A stretch of 27,795 bases of DNA from PMNU01 sp035480575 (GTDB taxonomy: Bacteria; Patescibacteriota; Saccharimonadia; Saccharimonadales; UBA4665): positions 1 to 27,795 of the forward strand of contig DATIHR010000007.1 in assembly GCA_035480575.1 (NCBI GenBank), in the 5' to 3' direction. Under the pieces are notes generated by a model that was given only the letters and a program-made list of their open reading frames with translations, searched no databases and was not told the DNA's origin. Shown here in pieces: positions 1-7,384 of this stretch (position 1 is its first letter; each line of letters starts with the position of its first letter). A program made the translations under genes and the position numbers.

Positions 1-73
1 ACTCTAGCCGTAGCGGAGCCGGAAAATAGATAAAAAGACCGAAAACAAAATCAATCAAGAATACCTTTCGTTC
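1..73. repeat. Terminal direct repeat, left copy
   Basis: Bases 1-73 are identical to 27723-27795, the other end of the window. The repeat contains AGCCGTAG (6-13), whose right-hand copy can pair with CTACGGCT at 27624-27631. An exact repeat at both contig ends is what an assembler leaves either for a closed circle or where a multi-copy element breaks the assembly graph. The sequence alone cannot separate these. Confidence 0.97.
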
Positions 74-227
74 CTTGCAGGCTTTTTCTTTCTTTTACCG
101 CGCGTGAGCGGTCATCTGGAGGGGTAGCATCCGAAAGCGACATGAGAGTGAGGGCGATGAGGTGAAAGCGACGTGGAATGAGAGCGGGAAAGCGGGATGG
201 CAAAAGGAGAATGGTACTATTGTGGGA
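74..227. other. Gene-poor left edge, purine-rich stretch
   Basis: I see no convincing gene here. There is a weak hairpin, ACCGC (97-101) with GCGGT (108-112). A strongly purine-rich stretch (about 133-215) contains a direct repeat GAAAGCGAC at 133-141 and 164-172 and a related GGAAAGCGG near 187-195. A GTG at 162 could extend the downstream Nudix reading frame, but the promoter position argues against it. The minus-strand open frame across 51-527 overlaps the Nudix gene and has no recognisable protein features. Confidence 0.5.
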
Positions 228-231
228 ATGA
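212..231 (+). promoter_or_regulatory. Extended -10 promoter at Nudix start (leaderless)
   Basis: TGG plus TACTAT (215-220) forms an extended -10 element, and ATG at 228 begins 13 nt after the first base of the hexamer. Transcription would therefore start at or next to the start codon. The element matches 718-737 before the next gene in all but two positions, both within the short spacer. Confidence 0.6.
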
Positions 232-698
232 AAATAGTTTGTACCGATTTTCATGGCAAGAAGCATTTCGTTGACGCGGATAAGCTGACCAATCGGCTGA
301 GTGTCTACGGCGTTTGCATAGTTAATAACGCAGTATTGCTCATACAAGACCCTCGTTCTCTTCGATGGGAATTGCCCGGGGGTGGCGTAGAAGTGGGCGA
401 GACCCCGGAGCACACTCTTGCACGGGAGTTCATAGAAGAAACAGGTACTAAACCTACTGGTTACATAACGTTTATAAAGGAATGGGAAGAATATTTCTTT
501 GACGTTATAAGCCAGCAAGCCTGGCATTCAAAACGTATTTTTTTCCGTGTAGAAAAAATTGATAATCAAATGGACCTACTCACCCAAGGCAATGGTGAGG
601 ATAGCGCCAGAGCGGAGTTTGTACCCATCGAGAAGCTTCGAACGCTGAACATCGCTTCAAATATCAAGCAGCTTATCCGCACCAGCTCCACTGAATAA
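228..698 (+). CDS. Nudix hydrolase
   Basis: This 156-aa protein is a Nudix-family pyrophosphohydrolase, which cleaves nucleoside diphosphates linked to another moiety in the cytoplasm. The complete Nudix box is visible: the loop GGGVEVGE followed by TPEHTLA and the helix REFIEETGT, fitting Gx5Ex7REUxEExGU with all metal-binding glutamates. Substrate cannot be predicted. ATG 228 is preferred over an in-frame GTG at 162 because a TGG-TACTAT extended -10 box lies at 212-220, inside the longer frame, and would start transcription at about 228. The next gene has a near-identical promoter and start arrangement, so the two may be co-controlled although each has its own promoter. The N-terminal 25 residues (KIVCTDFHGKKHFVDADKL) precede the fold and are unassigned. 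Confidence 0.9.
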   Translation: MKIVCTDFHGKKHFVDADKLTNRLSVYGVCIVNNAVLLIQDPRSLRWELPGGGVEVGETPEHTLAREFIEETGTKPTGYITFIKEWEEYFFDVISQQAWHSKRIFFRVEKIDNQMDLLTQGNGEDSARAEFVPIEKLRTLNIASNIKQLIRTSSTE

Positions 699-717
699 GG
701 GTTGGCATGTGATTTTT

Positions 718-737
718 TGGTACTATAGTGGGGATGA
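718..737 (+). promoter_or_regulatory. Extended -10 promoter at flavoprotein start (leaderless)
   Basis: TGG-TACTAT (718-726) precedes ATG 734 by the same 7-nt spacer as in the Nudix gene. The two 20-nt elements differ at two bases only. It decides for ATG 734 over the in-frame GTG at 728, which would lie upstream of the predicted transcription start. Confidence 0.6.
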
Positions 738-1438
738 ACGTTGTGTTTGACCATGCTGAGGATACGGCTGCGCATATTAGGACGTTTTACTTTAAGCCGG
801 AGCAGCCTGTGCAGTACAGTGCGGGGCAATTTACCGAGTTGTACCTGAGCCACGAGCATCCGGACGATCGTGGCATTCGGCGGTGGTTTACACTCAGCAG
901 CTCGCCGACCGAGCCCCTACTGAGCATTACGACTAAATTTTCTACGCAAATTAGCAGTACATTTAAACAAACACTCGCCAAGCTAAAACCCGGCAGCCCC
1001 TTAAAACTAGCACAGCCCATGGGCGACTTTATTTTACCCAAGGATGCATCGCGCCCGCTTGTGTTTGTAGCCGGTGGTATTGGCGTAACGCCCATGCATA
1101 GCATGATCAAATACCTATACGACACTGGCCAGCACCGCGACATACATCTTATATATGCTGCCACCCAAGCAGAGGAACTAGCTTTTTTGCCGTTGTTTAA
1201 AAAAGCGGATATTACCCTTACCACTGTCGTCAAAGAACCTGCTGCCGGTTACCACGGCGAAACCGGTTCGCTCACTACCGAGCGCATACTCCAGCTTGCA
1301 CCGCCCACCCCAAACACGTTGTATTACCTATCCGGCCCGGAACCCATGGTAGAAACTTTTACCAAAGAACTTATTAGCTCTGGCGTGTCAAAACACCACG
1401 TGGTAACCGACTATTTTCCTGGCTACCAGAAATTCTAG
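734..1438 (+). CDS. Ferredoxin-NADP reductase-like FAD oxidoreductase
   Basis: This 234-aa protein is a compact two-domain flavoprotein of the ferredoxin-NADP(+) reductase superfamily. The FAD-binding beta barrel comes first, with RRWFTLSSSP (49-58) matching the RxYSxxS flavin motif. The NAD(P) domain has GGIGVTP (114-120) and the C-terminal GPEPM (201-205). The chain ends in DYFPGY, the usual aromatic C-terminal region near the flavin. There is no added 2Fe-2S or heme domain, so it must pass electrons to a separate partner, which is not visible next door. The family assignment is firm, the physiological acceptor is unknown. It has its own extended -10 promoter. Confidence 0.88.
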   Translation: MNVVFDHAEDTAAHIRTFYFKPEQPVQYSAGQFTELYLSHEHPDDRGIRRWFTLSSSPTEPLLSITTKFSTQISSTFKQTLAKLKPGSPLKLAQPMGDFILPKDASRPLVFVAGGIGVTPMHSMIKYLYDTGQHRDIHLIYAATQAEELAFLPLFKKADITLTTVVKEPAAGYHGETGSLTTERILQLAPPTPNTLYYLSGPEPMVETFTKELISSGVSKHHVVTDYFPGYQKF

Positions 1439-1462
1439 TTGCACATCGCTTAACGCGTACAG

Positions 1463-1468
1463 CATAAT
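1463..1468 (+). promoter_or_regulatory. Possible -10 box before the 290-aa unknown gene
   Basis: CATAAT sits 8 nt before ATG 1477, close to the spacing seen at other putative leaderless starts here. There is no Shine-Dalgarno sequence. No clear -35 or TGn element is present, so support is weak. Confidence 0.35.
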
Positions 1469-1476
1469 GACAGGCG

Positions 1477-2349
1477 ATGAAATTAGGCATCATAGAGGTA
1501 TCGCAACACGTACTTGATGCAAGCTATGCGGCAGAGCTAGACGCACTCGAAACACCGGCCTATGATGAGCTGGCCGAACAGACAGCCCTCCTCACCGCCA
1601 AGCCGCAATACAAAGAGCGTCGGGATGCAGCAGCACTAACCCCACTGACGTATTTTGCCGTTCAGGCTGCGCTGCGTGTGATGAACGACGAGGCAGTAGC
1701 GGGCCGCCTACCCAAAGAGATATACCAGCGTGCCGTTGTGGCAGGCGACTGCGCACGCCTTATGATGACCACTGCCGTTACACAAAGTGCAGCGAAACAC
1801 TACTACACGACAAACCCCCATTTAGCACTTCTATATCACGACCGTAACCTCGGATTACCTATTGTCCTGCAAGGCATAGACCCCAAAACGAACAAAGTGT
1901 TGCCCGCTCTGGTCGACGCAGCATTCTACGATGCATCGCTCGTTATGGGCGGGGCGCTCCGGTTTTTGCAAAAAGAAAAAGACCTGCTTGCAAGCAAGCC
2001 AGCCGCAGACATAATAGCCAAAAGTGTTGACCTCCACATGATAAGCGGCGTTCCAGATTTGGAAGATGACCGCATTGTAAGAATGTACAAATACCTTGGC
2101 TGGCCGTATGCTGGACGAGACCATTACGAGCGGATGGAGGATAAGGTTACATTTAAACCGGCTACCCGGGCATTCATTAGGGAACTCTACGCACCATCGC
2201 GTGGTTGTCCGGCCCGATGGTTGCGCCGCCAGGCCGACCCACCGACTAACCTGTTAAGCGAAGCGTGGGTAGATATGGCCACATTATACTTACCGCCCGG
2301 TGCTATAGCATCGGGCGGATTACAACGTAGAGTCAAACTAAGGGCATAA
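1477..2349 (+). CDS. Hypothetical protein, 290 aa
   Basis: I do not recognise this protein. It is soluble-looking, largely helical and alanine/leucine-rich, with no signal peptide or membrane segment. A conspicuous C-terminal stretch has RGCPARWL (about 248-255), then NLLSEAWVDMATLYLP. The cysteine at RGCPA and the conserved-looking tryptophans suggest a discrete C-terminal motif. There is no nucleotide-binding loop or obvious catalytic triad. It follows the flavoprotein by 38 bp on the same strand and may be co-transcribed or use a weak promoter at 1463-1468. It faces the convergent cupredoxin gene 9 bp away. An 11-bp perfect stem (2293-2318) lies inside its 3' end without a T-run. Confidence 0.75.
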   Translation: MKLGIIEVSQHVLDASYAAELDALETPAYDELAEQTALLTAKPQYKERRDAAALTPLTYFAVQAALRVMNDEAVAGRLPKEIYQRAVVAGDCARLMMTTAVTQSAAKHYYTTNPHLALLYHDRNLGLPIVLQGIDPKTNKVLPALVDAAFYDASLVMGGALRFLQKEKDLLASKPAADIIAKSVDLHMISGVPDLEDDRIVRMYKYLGWPYAGRDHYERMEDKVTFKPATRAFIRELYAPSRGCPARWLRRQADPPTNLLSEAWVDMATLYLPPGAIASGGLQRRVKLRA

Positions 2350-2358
2350 AACGTTGTG

Positions 2359-2823
2359 CTACTCGGTAACAATAACCTTTGCGGTCATATTGGGGTGCAG
2401 GGCACAGTGGTAGCCGTACGTACCTGTAGCCGTAAATGTCATACTGTATGAATCGCCATTACCAAGCACTTTGCTATCTAATTTCTCGCCAGTCGCATCG
2501 TCGTCGCTCGTAACCGTGTGCGATGCGCTATCCTTATTGGTCCAGGTTACCGTCGTACCTTTTTTAACGGTCAATGTTGCCGGTGAAAAGGCAAAGTCCT
2601 GTATCGCTACGGCATTACCTTGGCTTTGCGTAGTGCTGGGTGCCGGGGTCGGCTGGGTGCTTGTGTCCATAGTATCCATGCTAGTGTCGGTATCAGACGA
2701 CCTTGTACTACTGGTGCTGCTGGATGACTTTGTACTATCCCCGCGATTACTTAGCGCAACAACGCCTCCCACCGCAAGCACAGCAATGACCGCGACTAGT
2801 ATAGCAATTCCCCGTTTTGACAT
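2359..2823 (-). CDS. Membrane-anchored cupredoxin
   Basis: This 154-aa protein is a type 1 copper protein held outside the cell by an N-terminal hydrophobic helix (about 5-25, basic residues MSKR before it). A Ser/Thr/Asp-rich low-complexity linker (about 28-69) follows. The cupredoxin domain (about 70-154) has all four copper ligands: His102 in ASHTV, then Cys140, His143 and Met146 in HCALHPNM. It probably carries electrons or handles copper at the surface. The start has a good ribosome site (AAGGAG about 10 nt upstream) and a TATAAT -10 box, unlike the leaderless genes nearby. The adjacent trxB and glutaredoxin make a redox-themed cluster, although a separate promoter suggests independent transcription. 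Confidence 0.9.
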   Translation of the reverse strand: MSKRGIAILVAVIAVLAVGGVVALSNRGDSTKSSSSTSSTRSSDTDTSMDTMDTSTQPTPAPSTTQSQGNAVAIQDFAFSPATLTVKKGTTVTWTNKDSASHTVTSDDDATGEKLDSKVLGNGDSYSMTFTATGTYGYHCALHPNMTAKVIVTE

Positions 2824-2847
2824 ACTTTTGTATCTCCTTACCCATTC

Positions 2848-2853
2848 ATTATA
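2848..2853 (-). promoter_or_regulatory. -10 box of cupredoxin gene
   Basis: TATAAT on the minus strand lies 30 nt before the start codon, leaving a leader of about 18-20 nt that carries AAGGAG. No convincing -35 hexamer at 17 bp. Confidence 0.5.
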
Positions 2854-2906
2854 CGCTTACATAAAAGCATGAACAGCAAGAGGCCAACACCTGAAATGTG
2901 CGCGGC

Positions 2907-3881
2907 CTAGGAGTGGGTGCGGGTGTGCTCGTCTAGATACTCGCGCATATATAAGGCTGCGGTGGCGCCGTCGCCAGTGGCCGAGGCAATTTGCATGGTC
3001 GCGCCGCTGCGTACATCGCCAGCTACAAATATGCCTGGCACCGAAGTTTCGAGGTGTTGATCACTTTTTATGAGTCCTATTTCATCAAGCTCAACACCAC
3101 TACCCTCTAAAAAGTCAGTATTGGGCTTTAATCCTACAAACACGAATACGCCGTCGGTTGGAAAGTCTACTTTTTTGCCGGTAGTTTTATCGGTGCCAAC
3201 CACCTTTGTTACCTTGCCGTCTTTACCAACGATCTCGTCGGTACTCGTATTAAAATGTATGGTAATTTTGTCTTTGTACTTAGTGCGCAGCTCGTCTTGC
3301 AAAATCTCGGAGGCACGCATGTGGTCAGACCGTACCAGTAGGTCTATGTGGCTGGCAAAGCGAGTCAAAAACATAGATTCTTGCACGGCAGAGTTGCCAC
3401 CGCCAACCACTACCAGGCGCTTGTCGCGGTAAAACGCGCCGTCGCAGGTAGCGCAGTAGTGCACACCGCGGGCATAATATTCTTGCTCGCCGGGTACACC
3501 GATTTTTTTGTAGTCGCTGCCGGTAGCTATAAGTACGGCCTTAGCCAACATATCGCCTTCGGTAGTTTTGAGGCGTTTATACCTGCCTTCGTCGATAATC
3601 TGCGACACTTCGCCGTATTCAATCTTGGCGCCAAACCGTTCGGCTTGTTCGCGTAGCAAATCGGCGTATTCAAGGCCAGCTATGCCTTTTGGGAAGCCAG
3701 GAAAGTTATCAATCCAGTCGGTAATGGCAGCCAAGCCGCCTACAACGCCCCGCTCTAGCAGTACCGTCTCGATATCTTCACGGGTAGTATAAATAGCTGC
3801 GGTCAGTGCTGCTGGGCCAGCGCCAATCATCAAAACATCGTGCACTTTGTCGGCGCTGATTTGTTTGGAAGTATCTGCCAT
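2907..3881 (-). CDS. trxB: Thioredoxin-disulfide reductase
   Basis: This 324-aa flavoenzyme uses NADPH to reduce thioredoxin or glutaredoxin-like proteins in the cytoplasm. The FAD Rossmann motif GAGPAALTAA starts at residue 20, the redox-active CATC is at 143-146, the NADPH motif GGGNSAVQE is at about 160-168, and the C-terminal FAD motif is FVAGDVRSGA. Length and domain order match low-molecular-weight TrxB. The gene begins 11 bp after the glutaredoxin stop codon, so the two are almost certainly one transcript and probably a redox pair. Nothing is missing. Confidence 0.96.
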   Translation of the reverse strand: MADTSKQISADKVHDVLMIGAGPAALTAAIYTTREDIETVLLERGVVGGLAAITDWIDNFPGFPKGIAGLEYADLLREQAERFGAKIEYGEVSQIIDEGRYKRLKTTEGDMLAKAVLIATGSDYKKIGVPGEQEYYARGVHYCATCDGAFYRDKRLVVVGGGNSAVQESMFLTRFASHIDLLVRSDHMRASEILQDELRTKYKDKITIHFNTSTDEIVGKDGKVTKVVGTDKTTGKKVDFPTDGVFVFVGLKPNTDFLEGSGVELDEIGLIKSDQHLETSVPGIFVAGDVRSGATMQIASATGDGATAALYMREYLDEHTRTHS

Positions 3882-3892
3882 ATCGTCGTTCG

Positions 3893-4141
3893 TTATGCTA
3901 CTGCCGGAGCTAGCTGCGCAAGGTTGTATCCAACAATAACTTGCTGCGAGTCATCATGCTTGGTAATTACAATTACGGGTACGGTAAGGGCACCACTTAG
4001 GCGCAGTGCTTCTTCTTGCCGCTCAGGGTTGTCGTCTAGGTTTACTAAATCGAACGTAAAACCTTTTGCCTGTAGCCATCGTTTTACCATGTGGCACGAC
4101 GCACAAGTGTTGGTAGTGAAAATAGTAATATTCTTGACCAT
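3893..4141 (-). CDS. Glutaredoxin/NrdH-like thiol protein
   Basis: This 82-aa thioredoxin-fold protein has a CxxC active site (NTCASCHMVKRW, Cys13 and Cys16) and the cis-proline segment TVPVIVI. It lacks the CPYC of classical glutaredoxin. An NrdH-like protein reduced directly by TrxB would fit, since trxB follows by 11 bp in the same operon. ATG 4141 is chosen because GAGGGGG lies just upstream and the fold begins at once. A longer in-frame start at 4216 would add 25 residues with no fold role. Likely partners are a ribonucleotide reductase or peroxiredoxin elsewhere in the genome. Confidence 0.88.
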   Translation of the reverse strand: MVKNITIFTTNTCASCHMVKRWLQAKGFTFDLVNLDDNPERQEEALRLSGALTVPVIVITKHDDSQQVIVGYNLAQLAPAVA

Positions 4142-4233
4142 TGCTTCCCCCTCAAAAACTGTTTCTTTTGCCTGTTCTTTGTATTTTATATAGCGCTTGT
4201 GGTAAATACAAGGCACTACATATTGTGCTTTTT

Positions 4234-4261
4234 ACGCCATGCCAATCTGTTGGCATGGCGT
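4234..4261. repeat. Perfect 11-bp inverted repeat between FKBP and glutaredoxin genes
   Basis: ACGCCATGCCA (4234-4244) is followed by a 6-nt loop and TGGCATGGCGT (4251-4261). It lies 5 bp beyond the FKBP stop codon. The minus-strand RNA continues with an A-run, not a U-run, so it is not a textbook intrinsic terminator. It could still end transcription with help or protect a 3' end. Confidence 0.75.
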
Positions 4262-4266
4262 CTAGG

Positions 4267-4809
4267 CTATTGGCCGATTTTGTGCAATGTAACGTCAAAC
4301 ACAAGGTCGGCATTGGCTGGAATGTTCGAGCCAGATGGCGGTGTTGCGCCATATGCTTGGACTGCCGGAATAACCAAACGACGAGTGCCGCCAACCTTCA
4401 TACCAGGAATGCCTTCTTGCCAACCTTGGATAACGCCGCTCAGCGAGAATGTTACCGGTTGGCCAGTGTCAAGCGAGCTTTGGAAGACCACCCCGGTAGC
4501 CGCAACAGCGCCAGTGTAGTCAACGGTTACGGTGTCGCCCGATTTAACCTCGTCGCCAGTACCTGCCTTAGTGTCGATAATTTTAAGCTCAGTAGTAGAA
4601 GCAACAGGCGTAAAGTTGTCTAGCTTAGAACCCTCCAACTTACCCTGTGCCGTGCTTGTACTTGCATTATTAGTTGGGCCATTCACAACTTTTGCCTCCT
4701 TATTATCCCTATATAACTGCCAAATAACGGCAAAACTAACCGCAAATGACACCCCAAAAAACAATATTGCCAAAGTGAGCGCAATTACTCTATCACGCAT
4801 ACGCGCCAT
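4267..4809 (-). CDS. Membrane-anchored FKBP-type peptidyl-prolyl isomerase
   Basis: This 180-aa protein has an N-terminal membrane helix (about 9-33), a polar linker (about 35-70), and one FKBP domain (about 74-180). Family marks are VTVDYTG, GVIQGWQEGIPGMKVGG and RRLVIPAVQAYG, ending in LVFDVTLHKIG. It should catalyse proline isomerisation on proteins folding outside the cytoplasmic membrane. The start at 4809 has GGAGG four bases upstream. An ATG three codons further in is too far from it. A minus-strand TATACT (4848-4853) gives a leader of about 25-30 nt. The neighbouring thiol genes fit an envelope protein-folding theme. Confidence 0.93.
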   Translation of the reverse strand: MARMRDRVIALTLAILFFGVSFAVSFAVIWQLYRDNKEAKVVNGPTNNASTSTAQGKLEGSKLDNFTPVASTTELKIIDTKAGTGDEVKSGDTVTVDYTGAVAATGVVFQSSLDTGQPVTFSLSGVIQGWQEGIPGMKVGGTRRLVIPAVQAYGATPPSGSNIPANADLVFDVTLHKIGQ

Positions 4810-4847
4810 ATATCCTCCAAACCTTCATAGCTTCGTTACCTTAAAAA

Positions 4848-4853
4848 AGTATA
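4848..4853 (-). promoter_or_regulatory. -10 box of FKBP gene
   Basis: TATACT on the minus strand precedes the GGAGG ribosome site and ATG 4809. No good -35 is seen. This hexamer is the same as those before yajQ and the GH63 gene. Confidence 0.45.
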
Positions 4854-4955
4854 TACTGCGCCCTGCAGATTAGCCAGCGAATAGCGGTAAACCCTCTACG
4901 GTACACAACTAGCAGCCACATGTTGGAGGCCCAACCTTGCCTTATACCAAATAAT

Positions 4956-4970
4956 ATGATAATATATCAT
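4956..4970. promoter_or_regulatory. AT-rich palindrome upstream of the 178-aa gene
   Basis: ATGATA-ATA-TATCAT is a 6-bp-arm palindrome. A GATAAT-like -10 (4958-4963) overlaps it on the plus strand, so it may be a promoter, a regulator site, or both. A small GTTGG/CCAAC hairpin lies at 4922-4935. Confidence 0.35.
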
Positions 4971-4996
4971 TTCTAAGTAGATGGACAGGATCATTC

Positions 4997-5533
4997 ATGT
5001 TTGGAAGAAATCGACAGCCCTCACCCCCACCGCGCCACCCCGATAACTGCGGCCTAAAAACACTCCGCACTAAGCAACAGGTACGAGAAACAACTGAAAC
5101 CAAGATGGTACCAGACACTGGCTCTCCCGAATACAATATGGCGCTACAAGAGCAAAATTTGAGTGGCGCTGGCCTTGACATTAACTACCATTACAGCAAA
5201 GCAGGAGGCGAGTACGTACCTAAGGAGATTCCTGTGCAGGAAGTCACCTATCTCGGCACCCTGACCTGCCGCCAGATGGAAAAGAAAGGCATCGAGCCGG
5301 TGACCGGGACGGACAAAACCCCTCTAAAAGTCGCCGCAGATATTGGCAACACCGTTGCCAGCCTCTACTGCCGTACATGTCCCTATTTTGGCAAAGACGA
5401 ATTACGGGCCGCCCAGTACGACGGTGAAGTTGCCCAAGCCGAGCGCGAAGCAGCCGACCACATACTTGCAGCAGCACAGGCACGCCAGGAACTAACACAG
5501 ATCAACAAGCACTACGGCTTGCCGCCAGCATAA
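4997..5533 (+). CDS. Hypothetical protein, 178 aa
   Basis: I do not recognise this protein. The first 40 residues are basic and proline-rich (FGRNRQPSPPPRHPDN) and look disordered. The middle is polar, with an isolated Cys in TLTCRQMEKKG. A CxxC sits in LYCRTCPYFGK, and the C-terminal third is a charged, alanine-rich helix (EVAQAEREAADHILAAAQAR). The paired cysteines could bind metal or be redox active, which is a guess. There is no signal peptide or membrane helix. It stands alone on the plus strand, divergent from FKBP and convergent with the DUF2207 gene, with an AT-rich upstream region. Confidence 0.75.
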   Translation: MFGRNRQPSPPPRHPDNCGLKTLRTKQQVRETTETKMVPDTGSPEYNMALQEQNLSGAGLDINYHYSKAGGEYVPKEIPVQEVTYLGTLTCRQMEKKGIEPVTGTDKTPLKVAADIGNTVASLYCRTCPYFGKDELRAAQYDGEVAQAEREAADHILAAAQARQELTQINKHYGLPPA

Positions 5534-5618
5534 AATTTTAGTACTTATTTGGCGCGTGAACGAGCGTTGTAACGCATGGCGCGGATTTTGCTGACAGCAA
5601 CGCCAAGCCCAGCGATCG

Positions 5619-7376
5619 CTACCAGCCGCCGCCTCCTCCGCCACCACCGCCGCCTCCAGAGAATCCACCGCCAGAGGAACTGCTTGGCGAACTAAACGCC
5701 GTCCCTACTGCCGCGCCGACACCGCTATTTAGTGAAGACGCCAGGTATCCGGCGTTAAACGCCGTCCAATTACCACTGTACCAATCTGGTGGGGTGCGGT
5801 AAATGTCATCGAATTTTTTAGCCCACTGGCCTTCTACGCCCAGGGCCATGGCATAAGGCAACAGTTTCTCGAACAGCTGCACCGTATGTTTGGGCTCTGC
5901 CGCTGGAGCATACGGGGCATCAGGCGCCTGGAGTTTTTTAAGGCGATCAGCTTCGGCGGTTTTAAGGTACAATTTTAAGCCCAAAATATGTTCACGGGCA
6001 GCGGTACCCTTGGCCGTACGCGCTGGCATAAGGAAGATAAATAGAGCGGCAATTACAGAACCAACGAGCGTGCCAAGCATAAAGGTGCTCGCCTGGTTTG
6101 CAAACAAAAACACAATACCCACTACCCCCAGGGCAAGTACGGCCCATAACACGCGCTTGCCGACCCACCCAAACCCCAACTTGCCGCGAAAATAGCCACT
6201 TGTCGTCAAATCGCTTCGCACATCTTTACGTAGCTTGTCGGCAGTGGCTGCAAACTTGTACTTCAGGGCGCTCACATCCACTTCGCTCCCCTTGGTAAAA
6301 TCGCTAAAAAGCGTGTGCAAAAGTTGCTGCTCGTATGCGGATAGTGCCGTAATATCCGGATTCTCCAGCCGAAGTGAATACATGGTGGTGTCTTTTAACA
6401 ACTTCCTCTCTTGCTTCGTTTCGATGATGGTAATAAAACGCTTAATAGCTAGTCCAATAATAGTAGCCGTTATATCCTTGTTATCGGTTTTAAAATCTAC
6501 CAGTGTGCCGACCTCTATTGGCGATAGCCCGTCGGGGGCATCGTATTGCGGCACAATAACGCCACGACCTTTTTCGTCGCGCCCTTTTAGATACCACGTT
6601 CTGCCGGCTATGCCGCCCAATATAACAATGGGTGCTAGCAGCGCGGCAGTAGACCAGGCATATTCGCCAAGCGTCTCGTACCAGGTCGATGGCGCAAAAT
6701 ACCCTTTCTTAAAATCGACAATAACACTAAGGGTTTGGTACGGCTGAAGCGGACGACGCGTACGGACACTCAGGACGTTGTTGGACTGCATAATGTGGCA
6801 CTGGCTTAGTGTGCTGCCATACCCACCACCGGCAAAACAGCGTGGCTCGGCGCCTTGCACTGCGCCAGTCGGCAGATGTAATGCAAGCGTTACCTCCTCT
6901 GTTGGCTGCCCCCACTGGTCGCCATTGATATCCCAATACAGCTCGTCGCGGTCGTTATAAAATCCTATAACATTACGCACCGTGTAGCGGATAGTGTATT
7001 GCTGACGACCGGTTATTACACGGTTAGGGTCGCCAATTTTAAGTACGGTATTACCGTTCTGTTGGTAGGTGGTAGATTGCGAGGGCGTTTTGCTTGGCGA
7101 ACTAACCTGGATATTACTAATTTGTAAGCGGTGCTTTTTATAGCTGTTCGGAATCGCCCGCAGTATTCCATGATTGTAATGCGGAAAATCGACGTCGATA
7201 TTTTCGGTTACGACCAATTGCCCCTGTCTGTCGGTATTAGTAAGTGTGTAGTCAGCGCTAAATTTCGTAATTGTAAAGTCGCTTACCTGTGCGCTAGCAG
7301 GCAATGGCCGGGCAATCACCAGCAAGGCCGCAACGGCTGCGAACAGGAGTGCCACTCGTGTCATGTATGTACGCAT
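5619..7376 (-). CDS. DUF2207-type membrane protein with Gly-rich tail
   Basis: This 585-aa exported membrane protein has a signal peptide ending in PASAQ (about 29-30). A large extracytoplasmic beta-rich domain (about 30-230) follows, then membrane helices near 235-260 and a pair near 410-455. The cytoplasmic C-terminal region ends in GGGFSGGGGGGGGGGGW, as is typical of the DUF2207 family, whose function is unknown. ATG 7376 is preferred over an in-frame TTG at 7388 because GAGG lies 6 nt upstream and the signal peptide then starts cleanly. It is the last gene of the pheS operon, 8 bp after the phosphatase stop, so translation may be coupled. Confidence 0.88.
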   Translation of the reverse strand: MRTYMTRVALLFAAVAALLVIARPLPASAQVSDFTITKFSADYTLTNTDRQGQLVVTENIDVDFPHYNHGILRAIPNSYKKHRLQISNIQVSSPSKTPSQSTTYQQNGNTVLKIGDPNRVITGRQQYTIRYTVRNVIGFYNDRDELYWDINGDQWGQPTEEVTLALHLPTGAVQGAEPRCFAGGGYGSTLSQCHIMQSNNVLSVRTRRPLQPYQTLSVIVDFKKGYFAPSTWYETLGEYAWSTAALLAPIVILGGIAGRTWYLKGRDEKGRGVIVPQYDAPDGLSPIEVGTLVDFKTDNKDITATIIGLAIKRFITIIETKQERKLLKDTTMYSLRLENPDITALSAYEQQLLHTLFSDFTKGSEVDVSALKYKFAATADKLRKDVRSDLTTSGYFRGKLGFGWVGKRVLWAVLALGVVGIVFLFANQASTFMLGTLVGSVIAALFIFLMPARTAKGTAAREHILGLKLYLKTAEADRLKKLQAPDAPYAPAAEPKHTVQLFEKLLPYAMALGVEGQWAKKFDDIYRTPPDWYSGNWTAFNAGYLASSLNSGVGAAVGTAFSSPSSSSGGGFSGGGGGGGGGGGW

Positions 7377-7384
7377 TAAATACC

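Noticed and set aside
51..527. 158-aa minus-strand frame at the left end
   Set aside because: It runs antisense through the Nudix gene, including the Nudix box, and has no protein-like features.
2293..2318. 11-bp perfect stem with TATA loop as a terminator
   Set aside because: It lies inside the coding end of the 290-aa gene and no T-run follows.
4234..4261. Hairpin as an intrinsic terminator for the FKBP gene
   Set aside because: On the minus strand it is followed by an A-run, not a U-run. Kept only as an inverted repeat.
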